Source: Pseudomonas khavaziana
Lineage (GTDB): Bacteria > Pseudomonadota > Gammaproteobacteria > Pseudomonadales > Pseudomonadaceae
Length of the DNA: 64,000 nt
Assembly (NCBI RefSeq): GCF_019145205.1
Contig: NZ_JAHSTT010000005.1
Span: 248,001 to 312,000, forward strand
Direction of reading: 5' to 3'
Position 1 is the first letter of the stretch. Every line of letters begins with the position of its first letter. Positions 36,684 through 45,139 of this stretch are shown piece after piece. The notes below the pieces were generated by a model. It searched no databases and was not told where the DNA came from. It saw only the letters and a list, made by a program, of their open reading frames with translations. Both the position numbers and the translations under genes were made by a program.

Positions 36684-36955
36684 AGTTTTGCGTTCCTTTG
36701 TGGTTGTCCCGTCAACGTATACACTACATGCCCATTGATCTGCCAATTTATTGCCCAAATGCCCTGACGCCGAGTTCGGAGGTTAATTGGCTAAGCACTT
36801 GACCCTGAGTCAGCTGAACGTAGAGGCAATTATCCGAGCTTGAATCCTTTTGGTGTGAGTGGCGGGTTCTACCGGTGGCTCTCTCTCTCGATTCGAACAT
36901 TGCAATTTATTCTGTGACGTCAGCGGTTCCTTCGACGATGTATAATATTCCCTAA

Positions 36956-37213
36956 CTAAAACTTAAGCCTTCTGTATAGTATACGGCTTACAGGAACTAT
37001 AAATGCACTAGTAAGAAACGCACTTGTTTCTATAGAAATATTTTTCCCGTCACCAAAGTAAGAAGACATGAATACGGTAATAGCCTCACCCGAGGCAACT
37101 CCCATCAGAAAGGACGAGCCGAAAGCAGCGATAGCTTTTTTGGAAGAATAGTAGTCCTGATTTATAACAAATACTATAGATCCAGCAAGCGCCGAAACAA
37201 TCTCTTCAATCAC
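36956..37213 (-). CDS. Putative holin
   Basis: The 85-residue protein begins at GTG 37213, seven bases after AAGGA, giving MIEEIVSALAGSIVFVINQD. It has hydrophobic segments near 7-20, 30-50 and 65-78 and a basic C-terminus (RILYRRLKF). This resembles the small holins that precede lysozyme genes in Pseudomonas phage and pyocin loci. It would permeabilise the inner membrane for the endolysin. It lies upstream of the lysis genes on the same strand. A TTG at 37234 is the alternative start. Confidence 0.6.
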   Translation of the reverse strand: MIEEIVSALAGSIVFVINQDYYSSKKAIAAFGSSFLMGVASGEAITVFMSSYFGDGKNISIETSAFLTSAFIVPVSRILYRRLKF

Positions 37214-38213
37214 TGCATGATCCTTAATTATCAAACGTCACCATTGCTAGGATAATAGCTTTAAAAAGTTAAAGATAGATCTATACCTTTGCACTAATTG
37301 TAGCCGCTGCAACTAGCTCCTCCATAAGTTTCTTGCTGTAGCACCAGCACATAATTCCCCTCCCTTGCATCGACTTCATACAATGTACATCCAGTACAAA
37401 GTTTGAGGGCGTAAATTTATCTGCGCTCCGACGCAGTGTACAGTAGCGACTATCAGTTTCCTGAAGTCACCGTTTGGAAAAAAATTGAACCTGCTGAATC
37501 TTTCATTATTGATCTTTACGCACTATTGGAGCCTCCAAATCATATTAGGCTTACCGCCATCCTGCTTTTCGGCGGCAATGAACCGAAATCCACCGATGAC
37601 TGGCCTCCTGATGTATTCTTTCCTTGCTTGAGTCAAAGAGCTATCTGCCCTCGGCTCACTCTGTAATTGAGCCATGACGCAAGACGATGTCTCAATAAGT
37701 AACCGGTTTGCAAAACTTCGAGGACCTGGCGCGGCGCATATCACTTTCGTAGAGCGCCGAAACTGCCTCGTAAACATTTATATAGCGGTTGCGACGAGCC
37801 TCCCGACTTATTGGTGAAGGATGCGCACCCGCCTGTTTAGCAGAGTTTGTTTCTCTTTAGCCCTCGAGTCCGTTTTCTTCCTGGAACGCTATGGCTCATC
37901 ATCTACGTGAGAGGCTAGATACTACCGGTCGCTGATTCTCTGCCTGTCGTACGCGCAGTTACTTACGGGATTCAGGTGTTAGGCGTTATAATACCAGAGT
38001 CGATTTTCTAGTAACCCTGTACTTGTAGGCAGGAAGGGCCTGAACTATAGGACGTTATTCACTAGATAAAAAATCAGTCGCCGGAGACCAACTAAAAACA
38101 CATTCAAATACGGAAATGTCGCATTACATTACAGAAAATTCATTCGCTAGGACAGGGGGGCGGATGCTGGAGCTGAGTGCGACACGGTTAATGAATTGAA
38201 GTCGGGTCAGTAG
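37214..38213. other. One kilobase without a recognisable gene
   Basis: AT-rich at both ends, with short open frames on each strand (for example 37523-37777 minus) that show no similarity I recognise. The part next to 37213 should hold the promoter of the lysis cassette. The rest looks like decayed DNA. Confidence 0.4.
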
Positions 38214-38650
38214 CTACCTGGCTATGGCTTCTTGCATCACTTCACCCATGACCTCGATCGGGCATTTGAAGTCGAACCGTTTGCGCGGCCGCATGTTCAA
38301 CTGCAAGGCGATTGCGTCCAGCTCTTCCTGGCTATGTGTCGTCAAGTCCGTACCTCGGGCAGGTACTGGCGGACCAAGCCGTTGATATTCTCGTTGCTAC
38401 CGCGCTGCCACGGGTTATGCGGGTCGCAGAAGTTGATCGCCACCCCGGTCTGCTGGGTGATCTCGGCGTGCCGCGCCATCTCTCGCCCCTGATCGTAGGT
38501 CATGCTCTTGCGTACTGCCAGGGGCATCCGGTTGAGCTCCGCGCTAACCCCCCCACCCCTGAAGTCGCCGTCGCGTCGCTCTTCTTGATCAGTATCAGAT
38601 AGCCGCTGGTTCGTAAGGGATCCGTGATCCCCACATTCCAAGCCCGAAAT
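38214..38650 (-). pseudogene. IS30-family transposase fragment
   Basis: On the minus strand: MTYDQGREMARHAEITQQTG, VAINFCDPHNPWQRGSNENI and NGLVRQYLPE are the last part of an IS30 DDE domain. They include the Asp of YDQG and the Glu of NEN. A frameshift follows, and the final residues can be read in other frames. The N-terminal half is absent. Confidence 0.78.
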
Positions 38651-38678
38651 TGAAGCCTGATGCTGTGGTGCCGATTGC

Positions 38679-38829
38679 GTAAGCGTCCAGCCCAGCCACC
38701 TTGCAAACCACCTCTCACCCCAGCGGCAGCAACTCATCAATCCGGCTGTTAGGCCACGTCGGGAGTTTTTCCAGCGTATCGCGCAGCCAGGCCGACGGTT
38801 CCAGCCCATTGAGTTTCGCCGTTGCCAGT
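38679..38829 (-). pseudogene. IS66 end plus transposase C-terminus remnant
   Basis: Minus-strand codons LATAKLNGLEPSAWLRDTLE and KLPTWPNSRIDELLPLG then TGA are the C-terminal tail of an IS66 transposase. The terminal sequence GTAAGCGTCCAGCCCAG at 38679 is the same as the IS66 end at 23816, so this is the outer end of a second element. Confidence 0.75.
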
Positions 38830-38834
38830 AAATG

Positions 38835-39254
38835 ATTTATAGGCCGTCAGGAAAAGAGCCTGCCAATCCTGGCGCAGTTGAAAAGCTGGCTGGATAAAAC
38901 CCAGTCACAAGTGACGCCGCAAAGCGTACTGGGCAAGGCGGTCAATTACTGGCGAGCAACTGGAGCCGGCTGGAGCGTTATACGGAGGCCGGTTTTTTAC
39001 CGATCGACAATAATGCCGCCGAAAGAGGGATAAAGCCGTTTGTTATCGGGCGCAAGGCCTGACTATTCAGCGACGCGTCCAAAGGTGCCACCGCCAGTGC
39101 CCAGATCTACAGTTTAGTCGAGACCGCCAAGATCAACGGGCAGTAGCCCTATACGTGGCTACGCCACGTACTGGAACGATTGCCACATGTGCAGTCGGTC
39201 GCCGACTACGAGGCTCTGCTGCCGTGGAACTGCTCACCAGAGATGCCACGGTAA
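38835..39254 (+). pseudogene. IS66 tnpC 3' remnant with two stops
   Basis: Plus-strand pieces [19 protein letters not shown] and, after a frameshift, [21 protein letters not shown] then stop, LFSDASKGATASAQIYSLVE, a second stop, and EALLPWNCSPEMPR. It is a diverged copy of the 3' part of the transposase at 24596-28065. Confidence 0.75.
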
Positions 39255-39294
39255 ACGAGGCGGTACTCTGACGGTAGGTGTGGTTCGTGGATCG

Positions 39295-39448
39295 GATAGC
39301 AAAGTGCGTTAGGCAAGGCCGTGCATTACTTGGCAAACAACTGGAGTCGTTTGGAGCGCTATGTCGAAGCGGTTTTTTTAACCCATAGACAACAACGCGG
39401 CTGAAAGAGCGATAAAGCCGTTTGTCATCGGGCGCAAGGCCTGGCTAT
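39295..39448 (+). pseudogene. Further IS66 tnpC fragment cut by an intron end
   Basis: Codons resembling [21 protein letters not shown] and [15 protein letters not shown] stop abruptly at the GTGTG of a group II intron 5' end. It partly repeats the previous remnant, showing a tandem arrangement of broken copies. Confidence 0.65.
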
Positions 39449-39780
39449 GTGTGTCACTAAGGAGGCGTCATGACGACGAGATGAAAACGGCGGCATGACA
39501 CTCCATGTTCCAACATGGATGGAGGTAGGCCCTCCGGTCAGGGCGTGCAGGCGTACTGATCAAACGACCCGATGCTGCGAACATGTTTAGCATGTTGGTG
39601 GTGAGCGATTCGGGAACAGGCAGAGTAACTACTATCACGTAAGGCTCAGGTAGTTGAACGAAAGTGAACTGACTGATGAAGCGACGAAATCTCCATTGGT
39701 GTCAAAACGGACTTGTATAGCCGGGCCCCGAGAAGTGCAGAGGACACCTGTCTACCGACTGCACGGCACCCGTTGTTGAG
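39449..39780 (+). ncRNA. Group II intron 5' fragment
   Basis: It starts GTGTGTCACTAAGGAGGC, matching the GUGYG 5' consensus. It continues with structured, gene-free sequence, including the local stem GGAGGTAGGCCCTCC and GAACGAAAGTGAAC, as in domain I to II of bacterial introns. No reverse transcriptase follows; the rest of 39780-39868 shows no gene. Confidence 0.6.
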
Positions 39781-39868
39781 TATCTTTAATTGTTCAATTC
39801 GGTTTGTCTTCCATAAATAAATCACCTGATTTTCGTGGATTTTGGGATCGTAGCTGCAGATGTAGGAC

Positions 39869-40297
39869 CTACTTACGCGAGTTGGGTAAGGTCAGTTGAA
39901 CCACGTTTCGGTCCCTCAGCTTAGCCTTGAGCGTATTATTATCGTTCAGCAGGACTTCGTTGATGGATGCGATGCTGGCGAGTTTGGCGCGCAGCTCCTC
40001 AATCTCCTGCCGATAGCCCGCTGACTTTTGGCGTTCGGCGATCAGGTCTTGATGTTTGACGTCCCGCATGGCGCGGCTGGACCGTCCTTGGATCTTACGT
40101 ATGGCTTCCGCAACAGCCGGATAATGGTTATGGATTAGCGCCGTCGAAACGCCTGCCTCGCGGGCAACCGCGGCGATGCTCACCTTTGTTTCCTTGGTGT
40201 GGGTACGCCCCTTCTGGATGCGGTAGATGGCCAGCTTGAGATCCTTTTCTCGATCCTCGGCGGGTTTGTAGTTCGTTGGTTTGTCTTTGTCTTTCAT
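39869..40297 (-). CDS. Small HTH/coiled-coil recombination protein (GinD/TnpC-like)
   Basis: The 142-residue protein begins MKDKDKPTNYKPAEDREKDL. It has a helix-turn-helix-like core (KVSIAAVAREAGVSTALIHNHY, TetR/Tn554 TnpC-like) and a C-terminal coiled coil (RQEIEELRAKLASIASINEVL). Its ATG overlaps the stop of the third recombinase by 4 bases. In GInt islands the fourth gene, ginD, has this size and place and is needed for recombination. Assignment is by layout and these features. Confidence 0.7.
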   Translation of the reverse strand: MKDKDKPTNYKPAEDREKDLKLAIYRIQKGRTHTKETKVSIAAVAREAGVSTALIHNHYPAVAEAIRKIQGRSSRAMRDVKHQDLIAERQKSAGYRQEIEELRAKLASIASINEVLLNDNNTLKAKLRDRNVVQLTLPNSRK

Positions 40298-42177
40298 GCT
40301 GTCAGATCTTCCGTGGACATGCCCAGATGCACCAACACTTCGCGACAACGCTTCAGATCGCGCTCAATGCGTTGCCGACCTCCTTTACCGATATCCTTGC
40401 AGAGCAGCAACCCTTTCAGGTCATCGTAGAGTTGCTGGTAGATCGGCGCATGGGTAATCCCGATCACCGAGTGGTGGCACCCACCACCGCACCGGGTTCG
40501 CTCAATGGTGTTGCCGACACAACCGTCGTTGTCTGCTGTGCACCAGGCGTGGCCGTTGCTGCGAATAGACGTGCTCTCAGAGATGGACTTCAGCATGGAG
40601 GCACGATCCTTGAAAATCAGCAGATTTTCCGGCTCTCGTTGCCAACCTTTTACGGCGCGCCCGTAACCCCCAGCTAAGGGGGCATCACCCACCCATCCGT
40701 CGACGACGCCAACCTTGATGTCTTCCAGCTCATCCTGAATTTCCGCGTACAGATCAAGATCCAGATGCTGTCCCCAGCTTTCGTCCATGGCGTATCTCAA
40801 GGTCATGTCAAGCGACCAGTGAGCATAATGTTTCTTGAGGTAGCGCAGATCGCCAAAACGGCTGTGTGCGGCATAGTTAGCAAATTTGCGCCTGAATTGG
40901 TGACTGGTGAGATTCCATTTCAATCCGCAGTCTTTGGCGAATGCTTTTAAAGCGCCCTCCCAAGACGTGTTAGAGAGTGTACGAGCTTTAGTAACTACCT
41001 TGAAATCAGTACCCAGAAACAGGGAGTTACGATGCGCGTGGGCTTCATTGATCTGTGGATCTTGCGGGTTCACCAGACGTCGCTTAATCATTTCGTCGGA
41101 AATCATCGCTTGGTAGTGCATAGTCCAGCGCTCCATGACCCGGATGGCGCGAACTGCAACCTCTGGGATCAGCCAGTCATGAGGTCCTTCATCAGTCTTT
41201 TCTGACTTAGATCGCATCCAGTGGTAAATCGTCCCGTCATCGTCCTTGGTGCGCCGATGTGCGCCCGATTGCAGGTTAGCCAGTTCATGATTACGACAGC
41301 CTGAGGTGCTTGCCAGAACGATGTAGCAGGCTGTGCGTAGGTCTAGCAGCGACCTATTGAATTTCCTGAGGCCGCCCTCCCAGCCCATTGACTTCAAATG
41401 TAGATTTTTAAATCGGATTACGTCGAATCTAGAGTGACCGCCATATTTCGATGCAACCCCATCTAAGTCGTCGCGCATGTCTAGCAGTAGCTTTCCTTTT
41501 TCTACCTGCTGATGAGCTGCTTCGAACAGGGTGCAGAACACATCATCGGGAATGAGTGGTGTCCGCCCTTCGCCGGGCACGCCGAGCTTTCCCGCCATGG
41601 CATTTGAAGAAGTTTCGGGCCAAGGATGTTGTGGGAACTTGTCATCAGTGTATTGGCTCAACTCATACAGCGCCTCAACAGCCTTGTATCGAGCGTGCAG
41701 GCCGCCTGCTGATAACGGCTTACCGGTGTGAGGTTGTACATGAGCCTTGCAGGCGGTGACATACGTGGCGGCGATCATAGGTGTCACGCTACCGAGCTGG
41801 CTAATTTTCAGCGCGTCTAGGTGCCGTAGGAAGGGTGACAAGCCAGTGAATAAACCGGTAATTGTCGCGCCCCTAGGCGGATTACTTCCGTCTCGACCTC
41901 GTATTAGATAACGATAAAATACTGCCTTCACTATTTGACGAAACGCCGGTGGCACTGTATCGAAAGCGATCAACCTATTGCATGCCGCAACGTTATTAGG
42001 AAAACCACTGAGATACCAAACGTCATCACTATATTTGCTGATAATCACCCAATGTCCACCAATTCGATTGGCGCGGATGATCAGCCTGTCGCGCTCTGAA
42101 TCGGACAGCCCGCGGACATCTCCAGGTTGGGCGGAGATGTCCGCGAAAGGTATTTCTTCTGATAAGTCGTCAATCAT
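40294..42177 (-). CDS. Tyrosine recombinase, long type (GinC-like)
   Basis: The 627-residue protein is a phage-integrase-fold recombinase. Box I arginine is in STSGCRNHELANL, the HxxR motif in TSHQFRRKFANYAAH and the nucleophile tyrosine in WSLDMTLRYAMDE. The extra C-terminal part holds a Cys/His cluster (CTADNDGCVGNTIERTRCGG), likely zinc-binding. It overlaps the second recombinase by 4 bases upstream and the small HTH gene by 4 bases downstream. It is the third gene of the island's recombination operon. Confidence 0.85.
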   Translation of the reverse strand: MIDDLSEEIPFADISAQPGDVRGLSDSERDRLIIRANRIGGHWVIISKYSDDVWYLSGFPNNVAACNRLIAFDTVPPAFRQIVKAVFYRYLIRGRDGSNPPRGATITGLFTGLSPFLRHLDALKISQLGSVTPMIAATYVTACKAHVQPHTGKPLSAGGLHARYKAVEALYELSQYTDDKFPQHPWPETSSNAMAGKLGVPGEGRTPLIPDDVFCTLFEAAHQQVEKGKLLLDMRDDLDGVASKYGGHSRFDVIRFKNLHLKSMGWEGGLRKFNRSLLDLRTACYIVLASTSGCRNHELANLQSGAHRRTKDDDGTIYHWMRSKSEKTDEGPHDWLIPEVAVRAIRVMERWTMHYQAMISDEMIKRRLVNPQDPQINEAHAHRNSLFLGTDFKVVTKARTLSNTSWEGALKAFAKDCGLKWNLTSHQFRRKFANYAAHSRFGDLRYLKKHYAHWSLDMTLRYAMDESWGQHLDLDLYAEIQDELEDIKVGVVDGWVGDAPLAGGYGRAVKGWQREPENLLIFKDRASMLKSISESTSIRSNGHAWCTADNDGCVGNTIERTRCGGGCHHSVIGITHAPIYQQLYDDLKGLLLCKDIGKGGRQRIERDLKRCREVLVHLGMSTEDLTA

Positions 42178-43853
42178 GAGAAGACCTCCAAGCTGCCAAT
42201 AAGATCAACCGACCAGAACGGGTGTGGTCGGATACGAGCGCGCTTCTTCGCTGCCTCCACAGCTGCATGCTTAAAGGTGCCACGGCGAAGCCCCTCAGCG
42301 ATGATGTAGTCGTCGATGAGACGATGGATGTGAGAAAATTCACGTGCCCATCTACGTTTGCCTATGCGGGAGCGCTCACTCAACACTCGGAAGTAAAAGC
42401 TGAACAGCTTGTAGAGGTCTTCGGCGGTAACTGCGTAGTGTTTACAGCGCACGCAGTTCATGAAGTTCATGCAGGTTGCGCCTTCGCGTTTCGGGGCGAA
42501 CTCGCCATACGCAGGGTCTGCACAACGACCCAAGGGGTTTTCCTTGTAGGTCGCACCGATAGTCGCAGTCAGAAGCTCCTCCACCAACAATTCCCCCATG
42601 AATCTCCAGTTTCGACGGGAATTTTCGCTTGGGGCAAGATAGTTTTGGTCGGTTACTCGTGGCGTATTGCCTAGAGCTGCGGCGGTGGTTGCGAGATCTC
42701 CATCAGTTATTTCAAAGATGCGGTTTGCAAAAGTCTTACGCAGGCGGGCGATGTTGATACGTGTTGGGTTTCCGTCGCTGTCTTTTAACCCATAGTCCGC
42801 TACAATACGGGCGGCACCGTTATTCAACGTGCCTTTAGTTAGTGACGTGACCTGGCCCACTGTATTTGAAGCCCGGCTGCGGTACAGCCACACCCGGCCC
42901 TTGAGGTCGTCCGGAGCTTCTGTATCTAGGGGCTCAGTCAAAGCCATGACGCGACGGATTAGGCGCTCCACGTTGAATCTGACGCTGGGCATCGCTTCCA
43001 CCACTCGCTCAGTCTTCGACTCAGCTCGAATAGCCACTTTGTTGGTGTTGTAGCCACGGCGCTTCCATAGCACTAAGAATACAGCGTCATCTTTGGGGTG
43101 AGGACGTAAGCAGTTCCGGCCCATTTCCAGCAATGGAGTGGCGTTACGCCCGGTATGCAGCGCTACGACCAACAGGGCATAGCTTAATAGCTCACCGGTT
43201 GGCGGCGTGTCGTTGGTCAATATTGGCTTGATAGCTTGTCTCAACGCCGCTGCGAACTCTTGTCGCTCACGCTTAGATAGCGCCGACTCCCCTTTGACCT
43301 TGCGATTGATGTTCGGAAATGGATTACGTGGGAACGTAGCGTCACTGCCAGATACCACTAATGAAAAAATGCCCCGTCTGCCCAGGGCATGAAGCACTGC
43401 TTTGGCATGAGCATAATAATTTTTCTGCGCAGTGGTCGTTAATTCCTGTCCACTGAGATGGCTTAGATAGCTCTCAACAAGGCTCCGGTTCAGATCATTC
43501 AGCGTCAACTCACGTTCTAGAGCCGTTGCTCGGAGCATGCAAAAATCAAGAAATTGTACTAATCCACTGTTGCAATAACCCGCTACGGTAGCGACCGAAA
43601 GAGTGCCCTCTTGTCCTGCTACGAAACGCTCAATTTGTCGCTGACATGCGTAGGTAATGGCGTCGATACCTGAACCGTACCATCGAGCAAAATCGAATGT
43701 TCGGCGGCTGGATGAGTTGCGCTCGAATGAGATCACTGTGTTCCCTGAAGGGATAGCCTCGGGCAAAATGATTACATTGCCTTCGGCATTGATGTCGTGC
43801 TCGACTTGCGGAACGCTGATGTCAGTCCTGATGAATACCTTGCGCTTCCCCAT
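42174..43853 (-). CDS. Tyrosine recombinase, middle gene (GinB-like)
   Basis: The 559-residue protein has box I arginine in VALHTGRNATPLLEM, an altered box II in INIARLRKTFANRI (Ala where His is common) and a tyrosine in RVTDQNYLAP. The C-terminal part has cysteines (GATCMNFMNCVRCKHYAV). The changed box II is also seen in some accessory recombinases of Tn554-type systems, so its role may differ from its partners. Its start shares one base with the upstream stop (TGATG) and its end overlaps the next gene by 4 bases. Confidence 0.83.
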   Translation of the reverse strand: MGKRKVFIRTDISVPQVEHDINAEGNVIILPEAIPSGNTVISFERNSSSRRTFDFARWYGSGIDAITYACQRQIERFVAGQEGTLSVATVAGYCNSGLVQFLDFCMLRATALERELTLNDLNRSLVESYLSHLSGQELTTTAQKNYYAHAKAVLHALGRRGIFSLVVSGSDATFPRNPFPNINRKVKGESALSKRERQEFAAALRQAIKPILTNDTPPTGELLSYALLVVALHTGRNATPLLEMGRNCLRPHPKDDAVFLVLWKRRGYNTNKVAIRAESKTERVVEAMPSVRFNVERLIRRVMALTEPLDTEAPDDLKGRVWLYRSRASNTVGQVTSLTKGTLNNGAARIVADYGLKDSDGNPTRINIARLRKTFANRIFEITDGDLATTAAALGNTPRVTDQNYLAPSENSRRNWRFMGELLVEELLTATIGATYKENPLGRCADPAYGEFAPKREGATCMNFMNCVRCKHYAVTAEDLYKLFSFYFRVLSERSRIGKRRWAREFSHIHRLIDDYIIAEGLRRGTFKHAAVEAAKKRARIRPHPFWSVDLIGSLEVFS

Positions 43854-44998
43854 CAGACTTTTCCCGCCACTTCGTTCAGTTCGTCGTCGTACGCCAGCAC
43901 AGCATCGTCGGCTATCTCGTTAACCAGATGCAGGTAGATCATGGTGGTTTGGATTGAGCTGTGGCCAAGCTGCCGCTGAAGGAAAATTAAAGGATCAAGG
44001 CCTTGCTGTGGTTTGCGCTGAAGACTGACCAGGGTGTGGGTCGCATAAGTGTGTCGAAGCATGTGGGTGTGTACTTCAATGGCAGCACGTTTCCCCGCCT
44101 CGACGATGATCCGATTCAGGCTTTTGCCGTCGCTGCCGTAAGGCTCTCCGAGGTGGTTGAGGAGGAGGGCCTTGTGAAGCTCACCTGGAGATACCCGCTC
44201 ACCGCGCACCTTCGACACATAGCGGTAGAGTTCAGCCATAAATTTGCGACTGATCCAGATGTATCGTGCTTTTCTGCCCTTCGTCTGCATCCCACTGCCG
44301 TCGAATGGGTCTAATCGAATGCGCAGATTACGTTCTGTATGTCCGGCCTTGTCCGGGTTAAAAACGCACTCCAAAGGAAATGTAGCCAGCTCGTTGCGAC
44401 GCAGGCCTGTGCGGAGGGCCAACTGAATCATGATCTTGTGATGTGGATTATCCACTACGGACAGAAGTGATTTGGTTTGGGACATGCTCAGAAACTTGGG
44501 CAGGGGCTTCTGACGACGCGGCATCACATCGTTCATCAAGGCCTTGCCACAACTGGTATCAACGTGTTCAAGGAAGCTTGTTGCGCGTTTGACGATCCGC
44601 TCCTCATGACCGAACGGCAGGCGCTTAACCCAACCCTTTTCCAAGGCAAACTCGTAGAACTCGCAGATGTAGGTCAGCCGCTGGCGGGTAGTATTGCTGG
44701 CCAGTTCGCACGTCACCAGACAGTAGTCCCGGTAGGCAGCTACAAGGCCCTTGGCCTCACCACGATCCACGTCTCGCCAATCGAGATCATGGACTTGCAG
44801 GAAGCTGAAGAAGTCGTACAGCGCTCGTCCCGTACTTGGCCAGGATTGCTTCGAACCGATTTGCCCGCGAAGAAGGTAATGGCGGAAGAATTGATTGGCG
44901 TGACTGCAGCTCTCCATCGAGTCCCAGAGCAGAATCGGAAACCCTTCGTACGGTTGTCCGGCTATCACGAAGTCCTTGGTGCCCCACACTAGCTCCAT
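43853..44998 (-). CDS. Tyrosine recombinase, first gene (GinA-like)
   Basis: The 381-residue protein is a canonical tyrosine recombinase: N-terminal SAM-like core-binding region (GRALYDFFSFLQVHDLDW), box I arginine in LRTGLRRNELATF, box II HMLRHTYATH and nucleophile tyrosine in IQTTMIYLHLV. It is the first gene of the four-gene recombination operon and begins about 140 bases from the island edge. A long imperfect palindrome lies in that gap. The start ATG at 44998 follows AGGATGAAAG. Confidence 0.87.
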   Translation of the reverse strand: MELVWGTKDFVIAGQPYEGFPILLWDSMESCSHANQFFRHYLLRGQIGSKQSWPSTGRALYDFFSFLQVHDLDWRDVDRGEAKGLVAAYRDYCLVTCELASNTTRQRLTYICEFYEFALEKGWVKRLPFGHEERIVKRATSFLEHVDTSCGKALMNDVMPRRQKPLPKFLSMSQTKSLLSVVDNPHHKIMIQLALRTGLRRNELATFPLECVFNPDKAGHTERNLRIRLDPFDGSGMQTKGRKARYIWISRKFMAELYRYVSKVRGERVSPGELHKALLLNHLGEPYGSDGKSLNRIIVEAGKRAAIEVHTHMLRHTYATHTLVSLQRKPQQGLDPLIFLQRQLGHSSIQTTMIYLHLVNEIADDAVLAYDDELNEVAGKV

Positions 44999-45033
44999 CT
45001 TTCATCCTGTCGTCGACCAATCGCTATCTGACT

Positions 45034-45092
45034 CTGTCTATTCGGACTGTGGGAGGGCTAATACAACGGCCCTACAGTCCGCATCGGACAGA
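45034..45092. promoter_or_regulatory. Imperfect palindrome at the island's right end
   Basis: CTGTCTATTCGGACTGTGGG and, inverted, GTCTGTCCGATGCGGACTGT pair over about 25 bases around TAATACAACG. It lies between the first recombinase start and the island edge. It may be a recombinase-binding site or the operon's operator/promoter. Confidence 0.55.
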
Positions 45093-45139
45093 CCTATGAT
45101 TCTGATAACACAGAGATCTAACGATCACAACGTGCCGGA

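Larger units (their letters stand above)
23308..45139. mobile_element. GInt/Tn554-like genomic island splitting the MoxR operon
   Basis: The block separates DUF4350 (right) from moxR (left), two genes that are contiguous in an otherwise tightly overlapping operon on the same strand. The DUF4350 stop reads CTTATGA and moxR begins ATGAGCGAC, so the uninterrupted join would be a 4-base ATGA overlap like others in the operon. Four coupled recombination genes lie at the right end, as in GInt islands. The cargo is visibly AT-richer than the flanks and full of IS and intron fragments. The ends are inferred from the operon break; no clear long terminal repeat is seen. Confidence 0.8.

Noticed and set aside
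36489..36758. Unshifted 89-codon frame as the real product of the small lysis gene
   Set aside because: Its C-terminal half has no membrane segment and runs past the endolysin coupling point; the shifted frame fits better. Kept only as the N-terminal part.
36860..36905. TTCGAATC-like T-loop on the minus strand, suggesting a tRNA fragment or attachment site
   Set aside because: No matching acceptor, D or anticodon stem is visible nearby, and no CCA-type end in register.
35997..37213. A prophage
   Set aside because: Only lysis functions are present; there are no capsid, tail, terminase or repressor genes in the island, so a stand-alone cassette is more likely.
23816..39448. CRISPR array or toxin-antitoxin pair in the accessory region
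   Set aside because: No regularly spaced repeats were found, and no small gene pair with antitoxin-like DNA-binding and toxin features was recognised.
45001..45139. Perfect direct repeats marking the island ends
   Set aside because: Only ATGA and a 7-base GTTAGAT match are shared between the two ends; these are too short to call attachment repeats.
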